From NCBI GenBank assembly GCA_903813345.2, contig CAIIXF020000010.1, positions 34,959,425 through 35,023,424 of the forward strand: 64,000 nt of DNA. The letters run 5' to 3'. This DNA comes from Owenia fusiformis (lineage: Eukaryota > Annelida > Polychaeta > Sabellida > Oweniidae). Positions 25,091 through 37,476 of this stretch are shown piece by piece (the first letter of the stretch is position 1; every line of letters starts with the position of its first letter). The notes beneath the pieces are model-generated. The model searched no databases. It was given only the letters and a program-made list of their open reading frames with translations, and had not been told where the DNA came from. The position numbers and the translations under genes were made by a program.

Positions 25091-25260
25091 ACCACTGGCA
25101 GATCTGGGGGGGGGGGCTCCCCCCCCCCCTTGGATGGGCAAAAAAGGCCTTAAGGCCCCAAAAATTAGGCCTTATTGGTCATTACTGGGCCTTATAAGGC
25201 CTTATTTTTAAATTTCAGTTTTTGAAGAAAATGTGCCTCAAAATTTCGCCCCTGTTAAGC
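25091..25260 (+). mobile_element. MITE half, GGCCTTATAAGGCC family
   Basis: It begins ACCACTGGCAGATCTGGGG, carries G and C runs, then AAAAAAGGCCTTAAGGCCCC and TGGTCATTACTGGGCCTTAT. The same sequence recurs inside 60309-60640. CACTGGCAGATCTGGGG is a terminus-like sequence seen on hAT-type MITEs; the right terminus is missing here. Confidence 0.55.
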
Positions 25261-25919
25261 GGGACCTTTACTCATGAAAGTAAATATCTGAAAATATACA
25301 CTCTGGGACTACCTTAAACCATCCTTTAAAATAAAACTATCTGACTTCAAATACAAAAGGGTATTGGTAACCATTTGGATTACAATGTTGAATAAAGAAA
25401 TAGTGAAAGTCACAAGTCATATATTTCTTAGCATTTTGTGGAAATGAATAATTGTATTAATAGGACAGGTTTTGTTTTCAGCAAAGGTTTGCAAAGTTGC
25501 ACCAAGAGGGTGTGGATTTGTTATTTGGCAATTTATTAGATTATTATGTAAAATCATGGTGTTTTAAATGCACTTGGCTAAATCACAGGAGTTTATTTCT
25601 AGACATTGCCAAGAAAAACTCACCCTTTTAGTAATGGAACACAAAAAACGTTGATTTACATTTTAAAATTACAGGAGATTTGAAGTTGAAAAATGAATTC
25701 ATTGGCTGTAATTTTAAATTAGTATTATTGAGTTTTTTATTTTTCATGTCAGCCATATTTTATTTATTTAGTTGGAATGTGAGGTCATTTCACAAGAGAG
25801 TTTTTGGGACAATTTATCATTTCCGCCAATGAGCCGCTCAGTTACTCTTACACAATCTTATATCTGAAACGACACAGGAAATGAAAAACATGTTGTGAGG
25901 GACATGTTTTCAGATCAAA

Positions 25920-26037
25920 AATAATGTAAAAAAGAGTGGAATTAGCAAGGAATAAAGTACATGGGCATGTAGTTAACACATTAAATTGTAGAGAAATGCA
26001 AGAAAATCAGACACTTTATTCAAATTTTAGAGAGAAA
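25920..26037 (-). repeat. R165 repeat, truncated at GAGCAGACGG end
   Basis: From TAAAAAAGAGTGGAATTAGC to TCAAATTTTAGAGAGAAAAA, then unrelated sequence. Confidence 0.7.
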
Positions 26038-26578
26038 AAAACGTCAAATAGGCCTTATCTAAGAGATCATTTAATGCAAGGGTAAAGTAAAACACACTAA
26101 AAACAGTCTTAAAAACTCACTGGGCATTACTAAAATAAGACTTTGGCAAGCTGATAATTTAAACTTAGTGCAAAAATCCAATTGGTCGGATTCTAAATCA
26201 ATTTGTGTCACTGATATGAATTTGATAGTCTAATTTTTATAAAATCATAAGTAGTTAAAGTCAAATCAATATAATAAATCAGCATGCTCTTACAATGTTC
26301 AGAAGCCAACATTTTTCTACATCATTTCCTTGATTTTTAGTATATGAAAAACAAACAATCAATCAACTATAAAGCAACACCTGTTTGTTTGTTTGTATGT
26401 TTCTCCAAATGAAACAACAACAAATCTTGTAAGAATTCTAAAATTTAAAACACAAAGCTTATAATTTTTGTAAGGGCAAGAATGCCTTTATCAATGAGAA
26501 GCAAGGTTAATCCATATATGAGTGGTCATTTTACATCAGTTGTTAGACAACGTCTCAACCTAAACTTTCACAGGAATC

Positions 26579-26741
26579 ATTTTTTGAAATGCAAAATAAA
26601 TACAAAGGAGAGAAATTAGCAAGAAATAAAGTCTACGTGGATGGAGTGAACACTCTAAATTGTACAAAAATGCAAGAACGTACAAGACTTTAATCAAATT
26701 TTAGAGAGAAATTGAGTGAAATAAGCATGAGCAGACGGACT
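26579..26741 (-). repeat. R165 repeat abutting a truncated LINE
   Basis: TTTTTGAAATGCAAAATAAA to GCATGAGCAGACGGAC. The LINE-derived segment begins within about 70 bp of its end. Confidence 0.75.
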
Positions 26742-26807
26742 ATTACGCACAAGATTGGCATTAAAAAATGATTTAATGATTGAGAAAAGGTGTGAATGAG
26801 TTGATAA

Positions 26808-27902
26808 ACTAAACGTATTGAATTTGGTAATACGCTTTATACAACAAAATTCCTCTCGGGGCTGTTACATGGCTGTGGTGTTTGGGTTACGAATACCAAG
26901 ACCATCCTTGATAAACTCCGGACAATGCAATATGACATGGCCAGGGGTATTTTCAATATAAAAAGTACCCCTGCATATGTTGCTATCATTAATGAACTTG
27001 GTTGGACACCAATTAAGTACATAGTCCTCAAGCGACAAATCCAATATTTTCTCCATTTACAGACTCTTGATCAGGGGTCATTCATAAGATTACTACTAAC
27101 TAGAATGCAAGAACGATTTGCATGTAACAAATCAAATAGTTGGAAATATGTCGAGCACATAAATGATATCTTTAAACTGATTGACCTTAAAGGCATTGAC
27201 AATAACTTAAATACTTTGACAGAAAATTATGAATCTTCTATTCAGAAGACATGCGACTCCGAGATACAAACTGAAATGAATGGAAAGTCTTCCTTGACAC
27301 TGTATAGACAGCTTATTGATCTTAAACATGAAGGTTTACAGTACTATTTAAGAAATGATTTTGATTTTGCAAGCGCACGATTAAAATTTCTTGCCCGGAC
27401 CGGGAAACTAGGTCTTAAAGGTGAAACATATAAATGGGCAAATGTACAAGTTAATAGCCCATTCTGTGATTTTTGCTCTGATAAAGAAGAGAATATAGAA
27501 CATAGATTACTATTTTGCTCTAATTTTGCAGGGGAAAGATCCAAATTTTATAAAATACTTGAGGATAAAATTCCCATACATTTAACAGGGATATTCTTTA
27601 GCGCCCCAACTGACACAAAATTGAAATGGTTACTGGGAGATGAGGCATACATCTTTGGGGGGCACGAATATGGTGTTTTATTCGACTCTTTAGTAAAAAG
27701 CTTTTTAAATAAGATTTTAAGTAAATATTAACATACCTGTACCTATGTTTTAATTCTTTTTAAGACTCATTTTAGTTTGATAAAATGTTGTTTTTAACCA
27801 ACATGGCATTTTGGATATTTTCGATTAGATGCACCTTAATGTAAGAGTGCCACTGTTAAAAAAGTGTATATCTAAATAAATAAATAAATAAATAAATAAA
27901 AA
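26808..27902 (+). mobile_element. 5'-truncated LINE: C-terminal end of a reverse transcriptase protein
   Basis: An open frame without interruption runs from 26808 to the stop at 27729-27731 (about 307 codons). It holds LINE-type thumb sequence (STPAYVAIINELGWTPIKY), the phrase KFLARTGKLGLKGE and a C-terminal zinc-binding-like pattern FCDFC...EENIEHRLLFC. The catalytic RT core and endonuclease are absent, so this is a 5'-truncated insertion. The 3' UTR (~145 bp) ends in about six AAAT repeats (27876-27902), a tail type used by several non-LTR clades. It differs from the LINE at 39.5-43.9 kb. The open frame is not a host gene. Confidence 0.82.
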
Positions 27903-29029
27903 TAACCCCAAAATATTTTTTAATCAACTGATATGGTTTTTTAGAAAATCTATAATAAGACGATACAATATTTAATAACTCAAACAAGAAATCCAAGCTT
28001 TTACAATTTAAAGAAAACATTTAATTTAATGCGGAAAGTAACGAAGAATAAGAAAAGAATAAAGAGATGCCAAAACCAAGTTAATTATGTATTTTTTGTT
28101 TGGGTCGTTATCTCTTTAACTTTCTTATATTTGCCAATAACCATTTTACATATCTCGATTGTTGTGTACATAGTTTACATGTATACCCATAATACAAAGC
28201 CATGATATACGACAGAAGTAAAAAACACCCAGGTTTCAAATTTTTAAATCTTCATAATTTAAGGTCTCATCCCCTCCCCACCATCTACATTCGTTCCACG
28301 AGGTGAGGTTCCCAGATAAGCCAGGGGAGGGGGTTATAAGCCCCTGAAGCAAGACAATACTCTTCAATTCCAATCTTTTTTTAGATGAATTTAATGTATT
28401 TTTATTGAGAAATTATATAAGCAATAGTTAATGAAAATTCATTTAAAGTCGTTCACCACTTGAATTTCCTTTCTGTTCTTTGCATCCTTTAAGCTGAAGG
28501 TAGACAACGGAAGATATGAGGTCCTCGTGTTTATATGTGACATGAGTATACAAGTGTCGATTGAGAAAAAATTGGGCCCTTAATTCTCATACTTAAACTG
28601 ATCTGTTCAAAATAAAGTCCCAATCTTACAAATAAGATGTTAATTTTTCCTCAGAAATGATTTCAGCTGAACAGGGCCTACTTTCAGTCCTAAATTACAA
28701 AAAAACTTCATGACCTACGTTAAGCCACCCATCCAACCAATCTTCTAGTGGTATCCATGACAATATATAACAGGTCAAAGTTTCCAGTTAATTAGTAAGA
28801 TTACTCATTCTTACTCATTCTGAGTTAAGATATGATTCTTACTCGCTATCAGTAACCATGGCAATAAAAGAAACATTACTTTTTTGGCCAGATATATTAA
28901 AAATGTACTAGAGTTAGCTGCAGTCTAATATGCCAGTCAAGAACACTACATCCAACCATAAATCTTCTCCAAAGTCATGCAAATTCCATGATTTTTCTCT
29001 TTAATTTGACTAAACTGTTTATTTCATTT

Positions 29030-29104
29030 TATTTCACCAATGTTTCTCAAAAACTTGAATGAAATGTCTGATTCTCTGATATTTCTATACTATTTCGAGT
29101 GTAC
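29030..29104 (+). repeat. R165 repeat, core fragment
   Basis: TTTCTCAAAAACTTGAATGA, GTCTGATTCTCTGATATTTC and TTTCGAGTGT are a degraded core. Confidence 0.5.
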
Positions 29105-29514
29105 ATGGACATCAAGCCATATTTGGGCGTTCTGCGTTAAATCAAATGAAAGACCTTATTCAAAGACTCCTTCAGAGAAGGAGAAGACTCCGTGAACGGT
29201 TAAATTCATTCTGATTCTGAGCAGGGAAAATGAATGAAGGAAAAGATCCTTTGGAAAAAATGGGATCATACTACAATTAACAATCCCAAATGATGAATGT
29301 GTATAATGTAAATGAAATAAATTGGCTATAAAAGACGAAAAAATAGAGCCTAGAAGTCAAACTTTTTCAGAGGGTAGATTCTGATGTATCTATGCTTGCT
29401 TCATATACCCTTTTGTTGTCTTTTGTTCCTATGGAAACCATGGTGATAGAACAAGATAGCTCTGCATGAATGAATTTGAATGACAGGTACTAGTATGTCA
29501 ACCAGAATCAAATG

Positions 29515-29682
29515 TCCGTCTGCTAATGCTTATTCCACTCTATTTCTCTCTAAAATTTGAATAAAGTGTTTGATTTTCTTACATTTTTATACAATTTATA
29601 GTGTTAACTACATGCATGTTCACTTTATTTCTTGTTAACTCCACTCAATTCCTCTGTTTTTGAGATTTTAAAAATATAACCA
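29515..29682 (+). repeat. R165 repeat, near full length
   Basis: GTCCGTCTGCTAATGC to AAAATATAACC. Close to consensus in the first 120 bp. Confidence 0.75.
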
Positions 29683-29929
29683 TCCTGATATGACGTCTTA
29701 CTCAATGAAATGTCAAATTCACATGACAGTCCAAAAACAGTACCTGCCAGCCCATCCAGCCAAAAAGCCCAGCTATGTACATATACCCTGTTGGTATAGC
29801 TACCTAAGACAGTTTCACTGCCAAATTGCAAATATTTCAATGATATAAATTTGGTAATATTACAAATGTCTACTCTGATCAGGTCACCTCCATATAAAAA
29901 GCAAGAGGCTTTAACATGTACTATACTAT

Positions 29930-30240
29930 TTAAGTCATTAGATGTTATGTCAAAAAGGGCCTTTAAAACATACTATAATAATATAAAGTCACATGTTTCG
30001 ACAAAAAGAGCCTTTAACATGTACTATAATATTAAGTCATTAGATGTTATGTCAAAAAGGGCCTTTAACATGTAGTATGATATAAAGTCACATGTTACAT
30101 CAAAATGGGCCTTTAACATGTACTTTTGTACTTTAATATTAAGTCATTAGATGTTATGTCAAAAAGGGCCTTTAACATGTAGTATGATATAAAGTCACAT
30201 GTTACATCAAAAAGGGCCTTTAACATTATGCTTGAGTATA
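29930..30240. repeat. ~105-bp tandem repeat of two alternating half-units
   Basis: GATGTTATGTCAAAAAGGGC recurs at 29941, 30043 and 30150. Between these lie AAAGTCACATGTTACATCAA half-units, with CCTTTAACATGTA shared by both. The array ends about 140 bp from the donor of the signal-peptide exon. Confidence 0.8.
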
Positions 30241-30380
30241 AAATTTCAAGGTGTTATGTTTAAAATGAGCCTTTAACTTTGTACTGGTCATGAATTTTCT
30301 GAATGTAACTACAAAGTGAAATCAAATATGTAAGGTTAAGTCTAAAAACACAAATCTATTCTTTTATCTTTTTTACTTAC

Positions 30381-30419
30381 CAGGAGTGCTAAGAACAAAA
30401 TCCAGCCGATTGTATCCAT
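30381..30419 (-). CDS. Probable first coding exon: signal peptide, ADAMTS-like gene
   Basis: On the minus strand AAACAAAATGG gives a good start context. It is followed by 13 codons, MDTIGWILFLALL, and then a consensus donor GTAAGT. A short N-region and a run of Ile/Leu/Phe/Ala is typical of a secretory signal peptide. The exon ends in phase 0, which fits the phase-0 entry of the exon at 12374-12578, but a TSP1 exon is expected between them and was not found. Assignment to the ADAMTS-like gene rests on strand, position, phase and secretory nature. Confidence 0.6.
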
Positions 30420-31283
30420 TTTGTTTCTTTACCCGTTTCGTATTTCTAATCCAGCTATTTACTTTGAGAATCAGTTCTATATCTCAGTCATTTTAGACTT
30501 TCTTCTGGATTTACTTTCAGTTTTGATATCAAATTCTTAAGTGTAATTTACAATGGGTATTGGATATGGATTATGAAATTCCAATATCGCCAATATCAAA
30601 TATCACATTTGCTAAATCTCTTTTGTAACTTGACTACAAAAGTCTTTACTTGTTAAAAACTTCCCTCTGAAAAATAGTTCAAGATATACAAGTCTTCAAA
30701 TGCTGACAAAAATACTGTGTTGAGCTCGTGCATTCAAAATCAAACTGTTTATAAAATCTTCAAAGTCCGGTAGTTGAAGTGTTATGCAAAATCTTGGTAA
30801 TTATTATTGCGTTATCGATTTGTACATACTTTTGCCCAAGGGTCGTATAATTATTATCAAATAATCCCCTGCTTTCAGATAAATAGTCCAGGTTTCTCTC
30901 CTCAATCTGAGATAATAACGATTGTCATTTGATTTGTCCACCTGTAATGATGAAGTAATCTAAATTAAATACGCACTCTATTTGCGAAAGGAATTCAGCT
31001 TTAAATCTTGTTAAATTCACACCTATAGGATTTGTAAATTTAAAATAACCCGTAACTTTTTGTTGGTTTACGTCGTCGATTTCCTTTCAACTGTTTGTTT
31101 TATATTTACAATGCTCGCTAATCTGTTATTTTATTATGCTCTGACTTCCTAGTTGGGACGTGCTTCTATTTGATCTCAATAGGTTTTCAACGTCCAGACG
31201 GTTTTGTTGCTTGTGCCAAAGTGAATTGTGGAGTGATCCGTTTAGTCAGTGAATTTTACACCAATGGGTATCAAGTATTCTAC

Positions 31284-31452
31284 TGTCGTCTGCTCATGCT
31301 TATTTCACTCAATTTCTCTCTAAAATTTGATTAAAGTGTCTGATTTTTTTGCATTTCTATACAATTTAGAATATTTTTTATATGCCTGTTTATTTTATTA
31401 CATGCATATTCCTCTATTTTCCACTCTATTTTGCATTTGAAAAAGTGACCAC
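31284..31452 (+). repeat. R165 repeat, near full length
   Basis: GTCGTCTGCTCATGC to TTTGAAAAAGTGACC. One base of the start is lost and the 3' half is diverged. Confidence 0.72.
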
Positions 31453-32082
31453 CCTGACAGCTTACTCAAGGGTAAGTTCACTTTATTAAATAAGCACATT
31501 GATTATACTCAAGTTTAGTCTGCAGTTTTATATGTTCCTTTAATGATTTGAAAGTTGACCACCTTCTTTACTTTACAATCAAATCTACTTGTCAGCTTTG
31601 TTTTTTATATGTTTTCTGCTATCCTTGGCTCCCTTATCAGTCCTGCCAGAGAATTATCATGTAGTTACACAGTTTAAGTTAATTTACTTACACGTATATC
31701 TGTAAGGGATAAGTCCATTAATAAGTAGTTTTATCTAAGTATTTTACAATTCCTTTCTCTTTCTAAGTCCATATGTATATATGTTTAAATTATCACTCTT
31801 GACTGGGATTTGATTGTTATTTCATAGCATTTTTCATGGCATTTTTCTTATTTCATGGTATTTCTTTTTAGGGTTGTTTAGTAAATAGAAACAATTTTTG
31901 GACTTCTGTATAATTTACAGACCTCTAATTTTATTACTTGCCGAATCTCCTTTTTTCTCTTTTTTGAGTTTTGAAACTTGAAAAGTTGGTAATTTCATTC
32001 ACAAGTGGGTTTCTTATACAAGTTGCATAAGTGGAAGAATGCTCAACTCACATTTGGCTGCCTTAGAAAAATGACAGCTACC

Positions 32083-32236
32083 ATTTCAAATGCAAAATAA
32101 AGTAGAAATGAGAGAAATCAGCAAGAAATAAAATAAACATAGATATAGATAACACTCTAAATTGTTTAGAAATGCAAAAAATGAAGAAGTTTATTGAAAT
32201 TTTACAGAGAAAAAACATGAAATATACATGACTGGT
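32083..32236 (-). repeat. R165 repeat, diverged
   Basis: TTCAAATGCAAAATAAAGTA, AACACTCTAAATTGTTTAGA and GAAATATACATGACTGG follow the family order. Confidence 0.62.
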
Positions 32237-33697
32237 TAGAAAATTTATTATATAAATAATTTTAAATAAATCAATAAACAGTCAGGTTTTAAAGATAAAC
32301 AATACAGAATTATAACTTAACCTACACTAAACTGATAAAAGAAATATATTAAATCAATTAAAGTCATTCTTGAAAACATGGAATTTAAATTAATATAAAG
32401 GGGGTAGTTTCTAAAACTGGAAATCCTTAAAGGCTCATCTTTAATCCCCCTACTTGACTGAATAAGCCTTTAATCTGGTGAAATATCAAAATTCTAAATT
32501 CTCAATGGAGTGTTACTAGTGGCTTGATGGAGCAAATCACTTAATACTTGAGGCATTTACAGAGGAAAAGAGAAGTAAATATATGAAATGGGGTCAAAAT
32601 TGGGCATAAGGGCTTTAAAAATTGGAGTGTTGCATCACATACCTAAAACACCCTCCCCCTCTACTTCGGCAGTGGGGATGACATGTACAGGGTGTAGAAA
32701 GTTAGTGAGGAGTCAAAAGATGGGGCATATACTTAATTGATTCCATATTTCACTCGACTTGACTACCTACTACTCTCTCCCCCTGGCCCACAACCAATAG
32801 AGTATCTAAGATCTCAAGGGGTCAAAAAATGAACATTACCCTTTAAAGTCTATCAGAAAGCCTTAAATGAATTTGAATTACAAAATAAATATCTATAAAA
32901 GAAAACATATAATCATCTCTCCCAGCATGACTTCACAAATCCATTAACAAAAATTGTCAAATAATTAAAAACGGGCCATGGTTTTATGATTGTCTCTAAG
33001 AAACACAATTCAAACGAAACGAAAAATAATTGCCTGAATGTTTTAGAAGATACAACAAAAACACGAAATGTTAAAATAATAGCCCATGAAGGCGTTAAAG
33101 TAAACAATAATTTGCTACATTTCACGGTTTAATGAAATATCTAATTAAAAAGCTATTATCAAAGTTTCCCTGTCAGTGACCATTTGAAATTGGTTTCTCG
33201 GATCAACGAATTGTTTATGGGGGTGAAAATTATATATGGGTTTTACCGAAATTTTCTTCAACTACTAATGATATTTGTTTTTGATCTATCTCAAAATTGC
33301 AATTATTATGATCATATCTTACACTTATGTCAAATGTTACATTACATAAGATTAATGAAGCGATTAATACTGATTAATATTGATTTGATTAATACAAATA
33401 GCTGTTAATCAGAAGTACAAAGATTTACTTCTGACAATAAAAATAAAATAAAAATGACATTTCCTGCTTAGGAATTGAACTAAAAGCTTTTAATCAAATT
33501 CAATTACTAAGATTGATTGGCATTGAAGACAAGATTGATTGATATTGAAGCTAAAATTGATTGGCATTCAAGCCTTATTTAGAAGAACAACACTTTTTTG
33601 AAAATGTTTGGAAACACGCCATTTAGTTAAGTTTGGTATAATTACATTTTTGTGACGTAAATCAAACTTCTTATATCGAATTGGTATTAAAAATTCT

Positions 33698-33840
33698 ATG
33701 CAAATAATCTATAGCCGCAATTTCAATCATATAATACTAAAAATGCCCTGAGCAACTTTTGAAAAATTACAAATAATCTATTGTTGCAAGCGGACTTTCA
33801 ATCAAATAATACTAAAAATGTCCCAAGCAACTTTTGAACA
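33698..33840. repeat. ~80-bp tandem duplication
   Basis: CAAATAATCTAT and CTAAAAATGYCCYRAGCAAC recur at about 33700 and 33772 in direct order. Confidence 0.7.
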
Positions 33841-34447
33841 ACGGTCACTTTTTCTTGCCATTAAGGTACATGCTTGGTACATTAAAAGTTCATTCGTTTT
33901 TGAACATCCATTTACATTACAAATTTTTTTTTTGACATTTTAACAAAGCAAATGCAGATCTAAATACAATCTATAATTCCCTAATTGATATCATTATGTT
34001 TTTGTTAGTATAATCCTACATTTAGCAATAATTTTTGTCACCAAGCATTTATTTTGTTTGAACAATTTTCAGCTGAAAAAATGAACAGTTTAGTCAAATT
34101 TCCATTTCAAAAATTCTCTAGGTCCAAAAATTTCAAAACCAACACCTAATGCAGAGCTGATACCATATTCCAAGATACGCCAGGTGCAAAAATCTCAAAC
34201 CTTCAAAAAGTTGATAAACATAACCGACACATGTCATGAGATCCTGTTGTATATGTTTTTCATAAAGATCGCCAAAAACGTAACCATAACTAGTTGATAT
34301 CACTTGATGACGTCTTAGGGCTTCCTTAAATATCAAACCAGAAAAATCTTGTAATAGGTCCTGTTTTAAAATACTATATACAAAGATGATGAAGGGAGCG
34401 AGACACCACTGAAAGGTGTATGGTGCCCCCTATAACAATAAAAGATT

Positions 34448-34770
34448 CATATGAATTAGCAATTGAAGATGACAATAAACTATACAGTCTGAAAGACAAA
34501 TCTAGGAATCATATCTAAAAAAGCAAACATTTTATTCAAATTTTAATGAGAGAAAATGAAAGAAATTGTAGTATGATCTGACAAACTTGAATTCTACCAA
34601 AAAGATTTCATTTTAATTCGCCTATTCTGATTGTATTCTCTCTATTTCTTGAATGAAGTGTAACATGTATCATACTCCTGTATTTCTATAAATATAAAAT
34701 ACCATCTACATCATCATTTACCTCAATATTTTCTGGTTTCTCTCTTTTAAAAAGTTTTTAAAAAAAACTG
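34448..34770. repeat. Two degraded R165-like copies in opposite orientation
   Basis: A minus-oriented remnant (about 34448-34575, with TTCAAATTTTAATGAGAGAA) is followed by a plus-oriented remnant (about 34631-34768, with TCTCTATTTCTTGAATGAAG). Both are much more diverged than the copies further left. Confidence 0.45.
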
Positions 34771-35077
34771 ACGGGATATTTTTATTTACTTTGGTTTACC
34801 ACTTTGACTTTAAGCACCTAGATCTCATTTACTTTACAGTTTCCTAAACATGATAAGTAATGCACTTATCTGACTGGTTTTGGACAACCACATTTGTAAT
34901 ATGTACAAAAACTGAGGTCTAAATGATAAAATATAATGAGGAAGAATGGATTTTTGCTACCCTGAATATCAGAACCTAGTATAGTCTGAAAGAGGAGAAA
35001 AACAAAAAATCACTGTAAATTCTATTTTGATTGTGTACTAGCTAGATTTCTGTATTCTCAGTACATTTAAACCTGTC

Positions 35078-35165
35078 TTCATGAACACCTGTCTCTAGTG
35101 AACACCTGTCTCTACTAAACACCTGTCTCTAGTGAACACCTGTATCTAGTGAACATCTCTCTTCA
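35078..35165. repeat. 17-bp tandem repeat, about 5 units
   Basis: GAACACCTGTCTCTAGT repeats with single-base variants. Confidence 0.8.
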
Positions 35166-36437
35166 ACATATACTCGAATAACTTCTGTATAAAATTCTGT
35201 AAACATATGTAAAATTTTGATCAATCCAAACTCAAAAATGTCAACAGACTGTCTCTTTTGGCCCTCTACAGGGTGTCCATGAAGTAAAGTTACAATTATG
35301 CTCTTACTTGCTGAGCTTTTTGGCTTGACATTTTCATTGTATATAGTCTGAATCAAAATTTTGTCTCCTTATTTCAGAGTCTAGATGACATTTGGCAAAA
35401 GGGTTATGATTATATTGATGGAAATACAAGCAAGGACGACGGAAGTGTTCTATAAAATTTCATATCATATCAATCCACTCTGAAAAAGATAAACTCAATT
35501 TTACAAACATTTGTTTGCCATAAATTATGTACTGATCCAAAGAGTGTTATATTAAATCAAAAACACTATCTAAGTCTTTAACACAGAATTGATAACAATT
35601 CAATGATTGTGGAATGTGATTTATATATTATATAGTACATGTTAAGTGGTTTGATTTTGGGGGTATTCTCTCCAAGCATTTAAAGCAATCTACTGTAGTT
35701 GCACCTATTTGAAATGAGAAAATGACAAAATTAAGAATCAGTATATTTTGACAAATTGTGCAGGATAATGTTTTCTCTCTGTGTCCATTAAGGCAGAACA
35801 ATAACGTAATGAACCAATACACAAAATATTCAAAAATATAATCTACAGTTTCATAGTCTTTCTTTATTGCATTCGGTCTCTGTACCCCCCCCCCCTCCCT
35901 GCATCCCTCTCTTTCCCCCTCTGTGCCCCCTTTGCATTCCCCCTATCTACTTTTTGTGGTGAGATATGCATATAACGACACTTAGATTTTGTGTGAAAAA
36001 TACAGCCCATAATTCTCATATATTCAATTAGAATATGGCATCAGAAAATCAACATATTTTCTGCCTAAATGCAGCTGTGAATTTATTTCAAATGAACACT
36101 CGATGCAGCTGTGCATTTATTTTCAAATGAACACTACAAGGATGCATTTAAGATCATTAAGATATCAAAAATGTAAAATCCTTTGTTTTAGTCAGAGGAA
36201 TAGTACTGCCATCTGAATATATACATTCAGGGCAAAAAAATATATATTGTAAAATTTATAGAATTTATAGCTATTCATTTTGACCTGTTATAACAAAAAA
36301 AGGTTATCTTTCTCTCTTATTATCAACACTTTAATGTTTACTTTGTGTTCTATAGCCATTTGAAACAGAAGGACAGTTATCAACCTATATAGGTTTGTTT
36401 GTTCCAAAATATTTTCTGTATCATGCCAATTTTATGG

Positions 36438-36577
36438 ATTTCTCTCAAAAATTGAATGAACCACCTAATATTTTTTACTTTTCTACATAATTTAGAGTGA
36501 TGACTTTATTTTTATTTGCTTTATTTCTTGCTAATTCCTCTCTTTTTAAATTCAAATTTTAATTTACAAATATGATC
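36438..36577 (+). repeat. R165 repeat, rightmost copy
   Basis: TTTCTCTCAAAAATTGAATG to TTACAAATATGATC. Diverged. No further copy was seen to the right of it in the window. Confidence 0.55.
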
Positions 36578-37476
36578 ACGTTTCATTTTTATAATGGGTT
36601 TAGCCACAGATATGCTATTGATGGACCAAGGATGCTATTGAGCAGCATTATCTGTCCTGATAAGTAAAAAGTCATATTTTAAAGTACAGTACTAATGAGG
36701 TAAAACTAACAGGAACAAAAATTGAAATTGATGATTGAAGTGACCCATAAATGAAAATTTCAACCCTTTCCCTCAAGATTTGTGCCTATTTTTCAATAAC
36801 ATTTTTGCCATATTTTCTTTGCACATCCTTTGGGGGCTACCCAAGTGCCACCCCTGCTAGGCAGCAATGAAATGTGGAACACAATATAGCAGAGGCGTAA
36901 ATAAAAAATATTTTTGTAGATAATCAAGAAAACTGGAACAATTATCAGAGAAAAGTAATCCATGTAAATATAGATGGCATTTAACAAGACTTGTTCAAAA
37001 TCTGAAAAAACGTCTGTATAGTGCTGCCATCTTTTGAAAAGCACACAAACGTTTGGGTTTGATAGCAACAATAACATGTAGTAAATGAAAAACAATGTCT
37101 TATAATGCTATAGAGATGGCACTGCAACCCTCACATTAGCCTAGAATCATTTAGAAAACACAAATCAACATTATTAATTATTATTAATCAGTCAATCAAA
37201 GTTACATTTAACCTTCACTGTATTCCTTAAAAATCCCAAACATGACCGCTTTTCGAATAGCATGATGATACAGAATTATTGTTATCTATTCCAAATTCAA
37301 ACTTCTATTCCATTTTTTGTATCCTTATAGACACAAAGAAATTAAAAAATAAAGCTTAATCCTGGATCCAAATAAAAATATGAAAACATAAACAGTTTAT
37401 CAACAGTTTATCAAATAACAAATCACTTATAGATAAACCCCATTCTTCTACTGTTATGGATGACATGTAGAGTAGT

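Larger units (their letters stand above)
12579..30380. other. Large 17.8-kb intron-like interval
   Basis: No TSP1, Cys-rich or protease exon was recognised on the minus strand, although the family normally has a TSP1 module between signal peptide and Cys-rich end. The interval is A+T-rich and filled with R165 copies, a 137-bp tandem duplication (22500), a 5'-truncated LINE (26.8-27.9 kb), a MITE half (25.1 kb) and degenerate GAGAACCACATTTTAG repeats (19170-19330). Short open frames look like chance. Confidence 0.6.
30420..32754. other. Upstream flank, possible 5' UTR and promoter of the ADAMTS-like gene
   Basis: No gene was recognised. Sequence directly above the start codon (30420 to about 31250) may hold the 5' UTR and promoter, but no clear TATA box or initiator stands out. 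Two R165 copies lie further up. Confidence 0.4.

Noticed and set aside
26925-27731. 268-residue plus-strand protein as a host gene
   Set aside because: Sequence pattern, zinc-like C-terminus and AAAT tail identify it as the end of a LINE protein.
29625-29840. Possible extra exon of the ADAMTS-like gene (KYLQFGSETVLGSYTNRVYV)
   Set aside because: No TSP1 or Cys-rich pattern, no good acceptor/donor pair, and it overlaps an R165 copy.
1-30419. Calling the gene an ADAMTS protease
   Set aside because: No HExxH metalloprotease, prodomain or disintegrin exon is visible, so only ADAMTS-like is supported.
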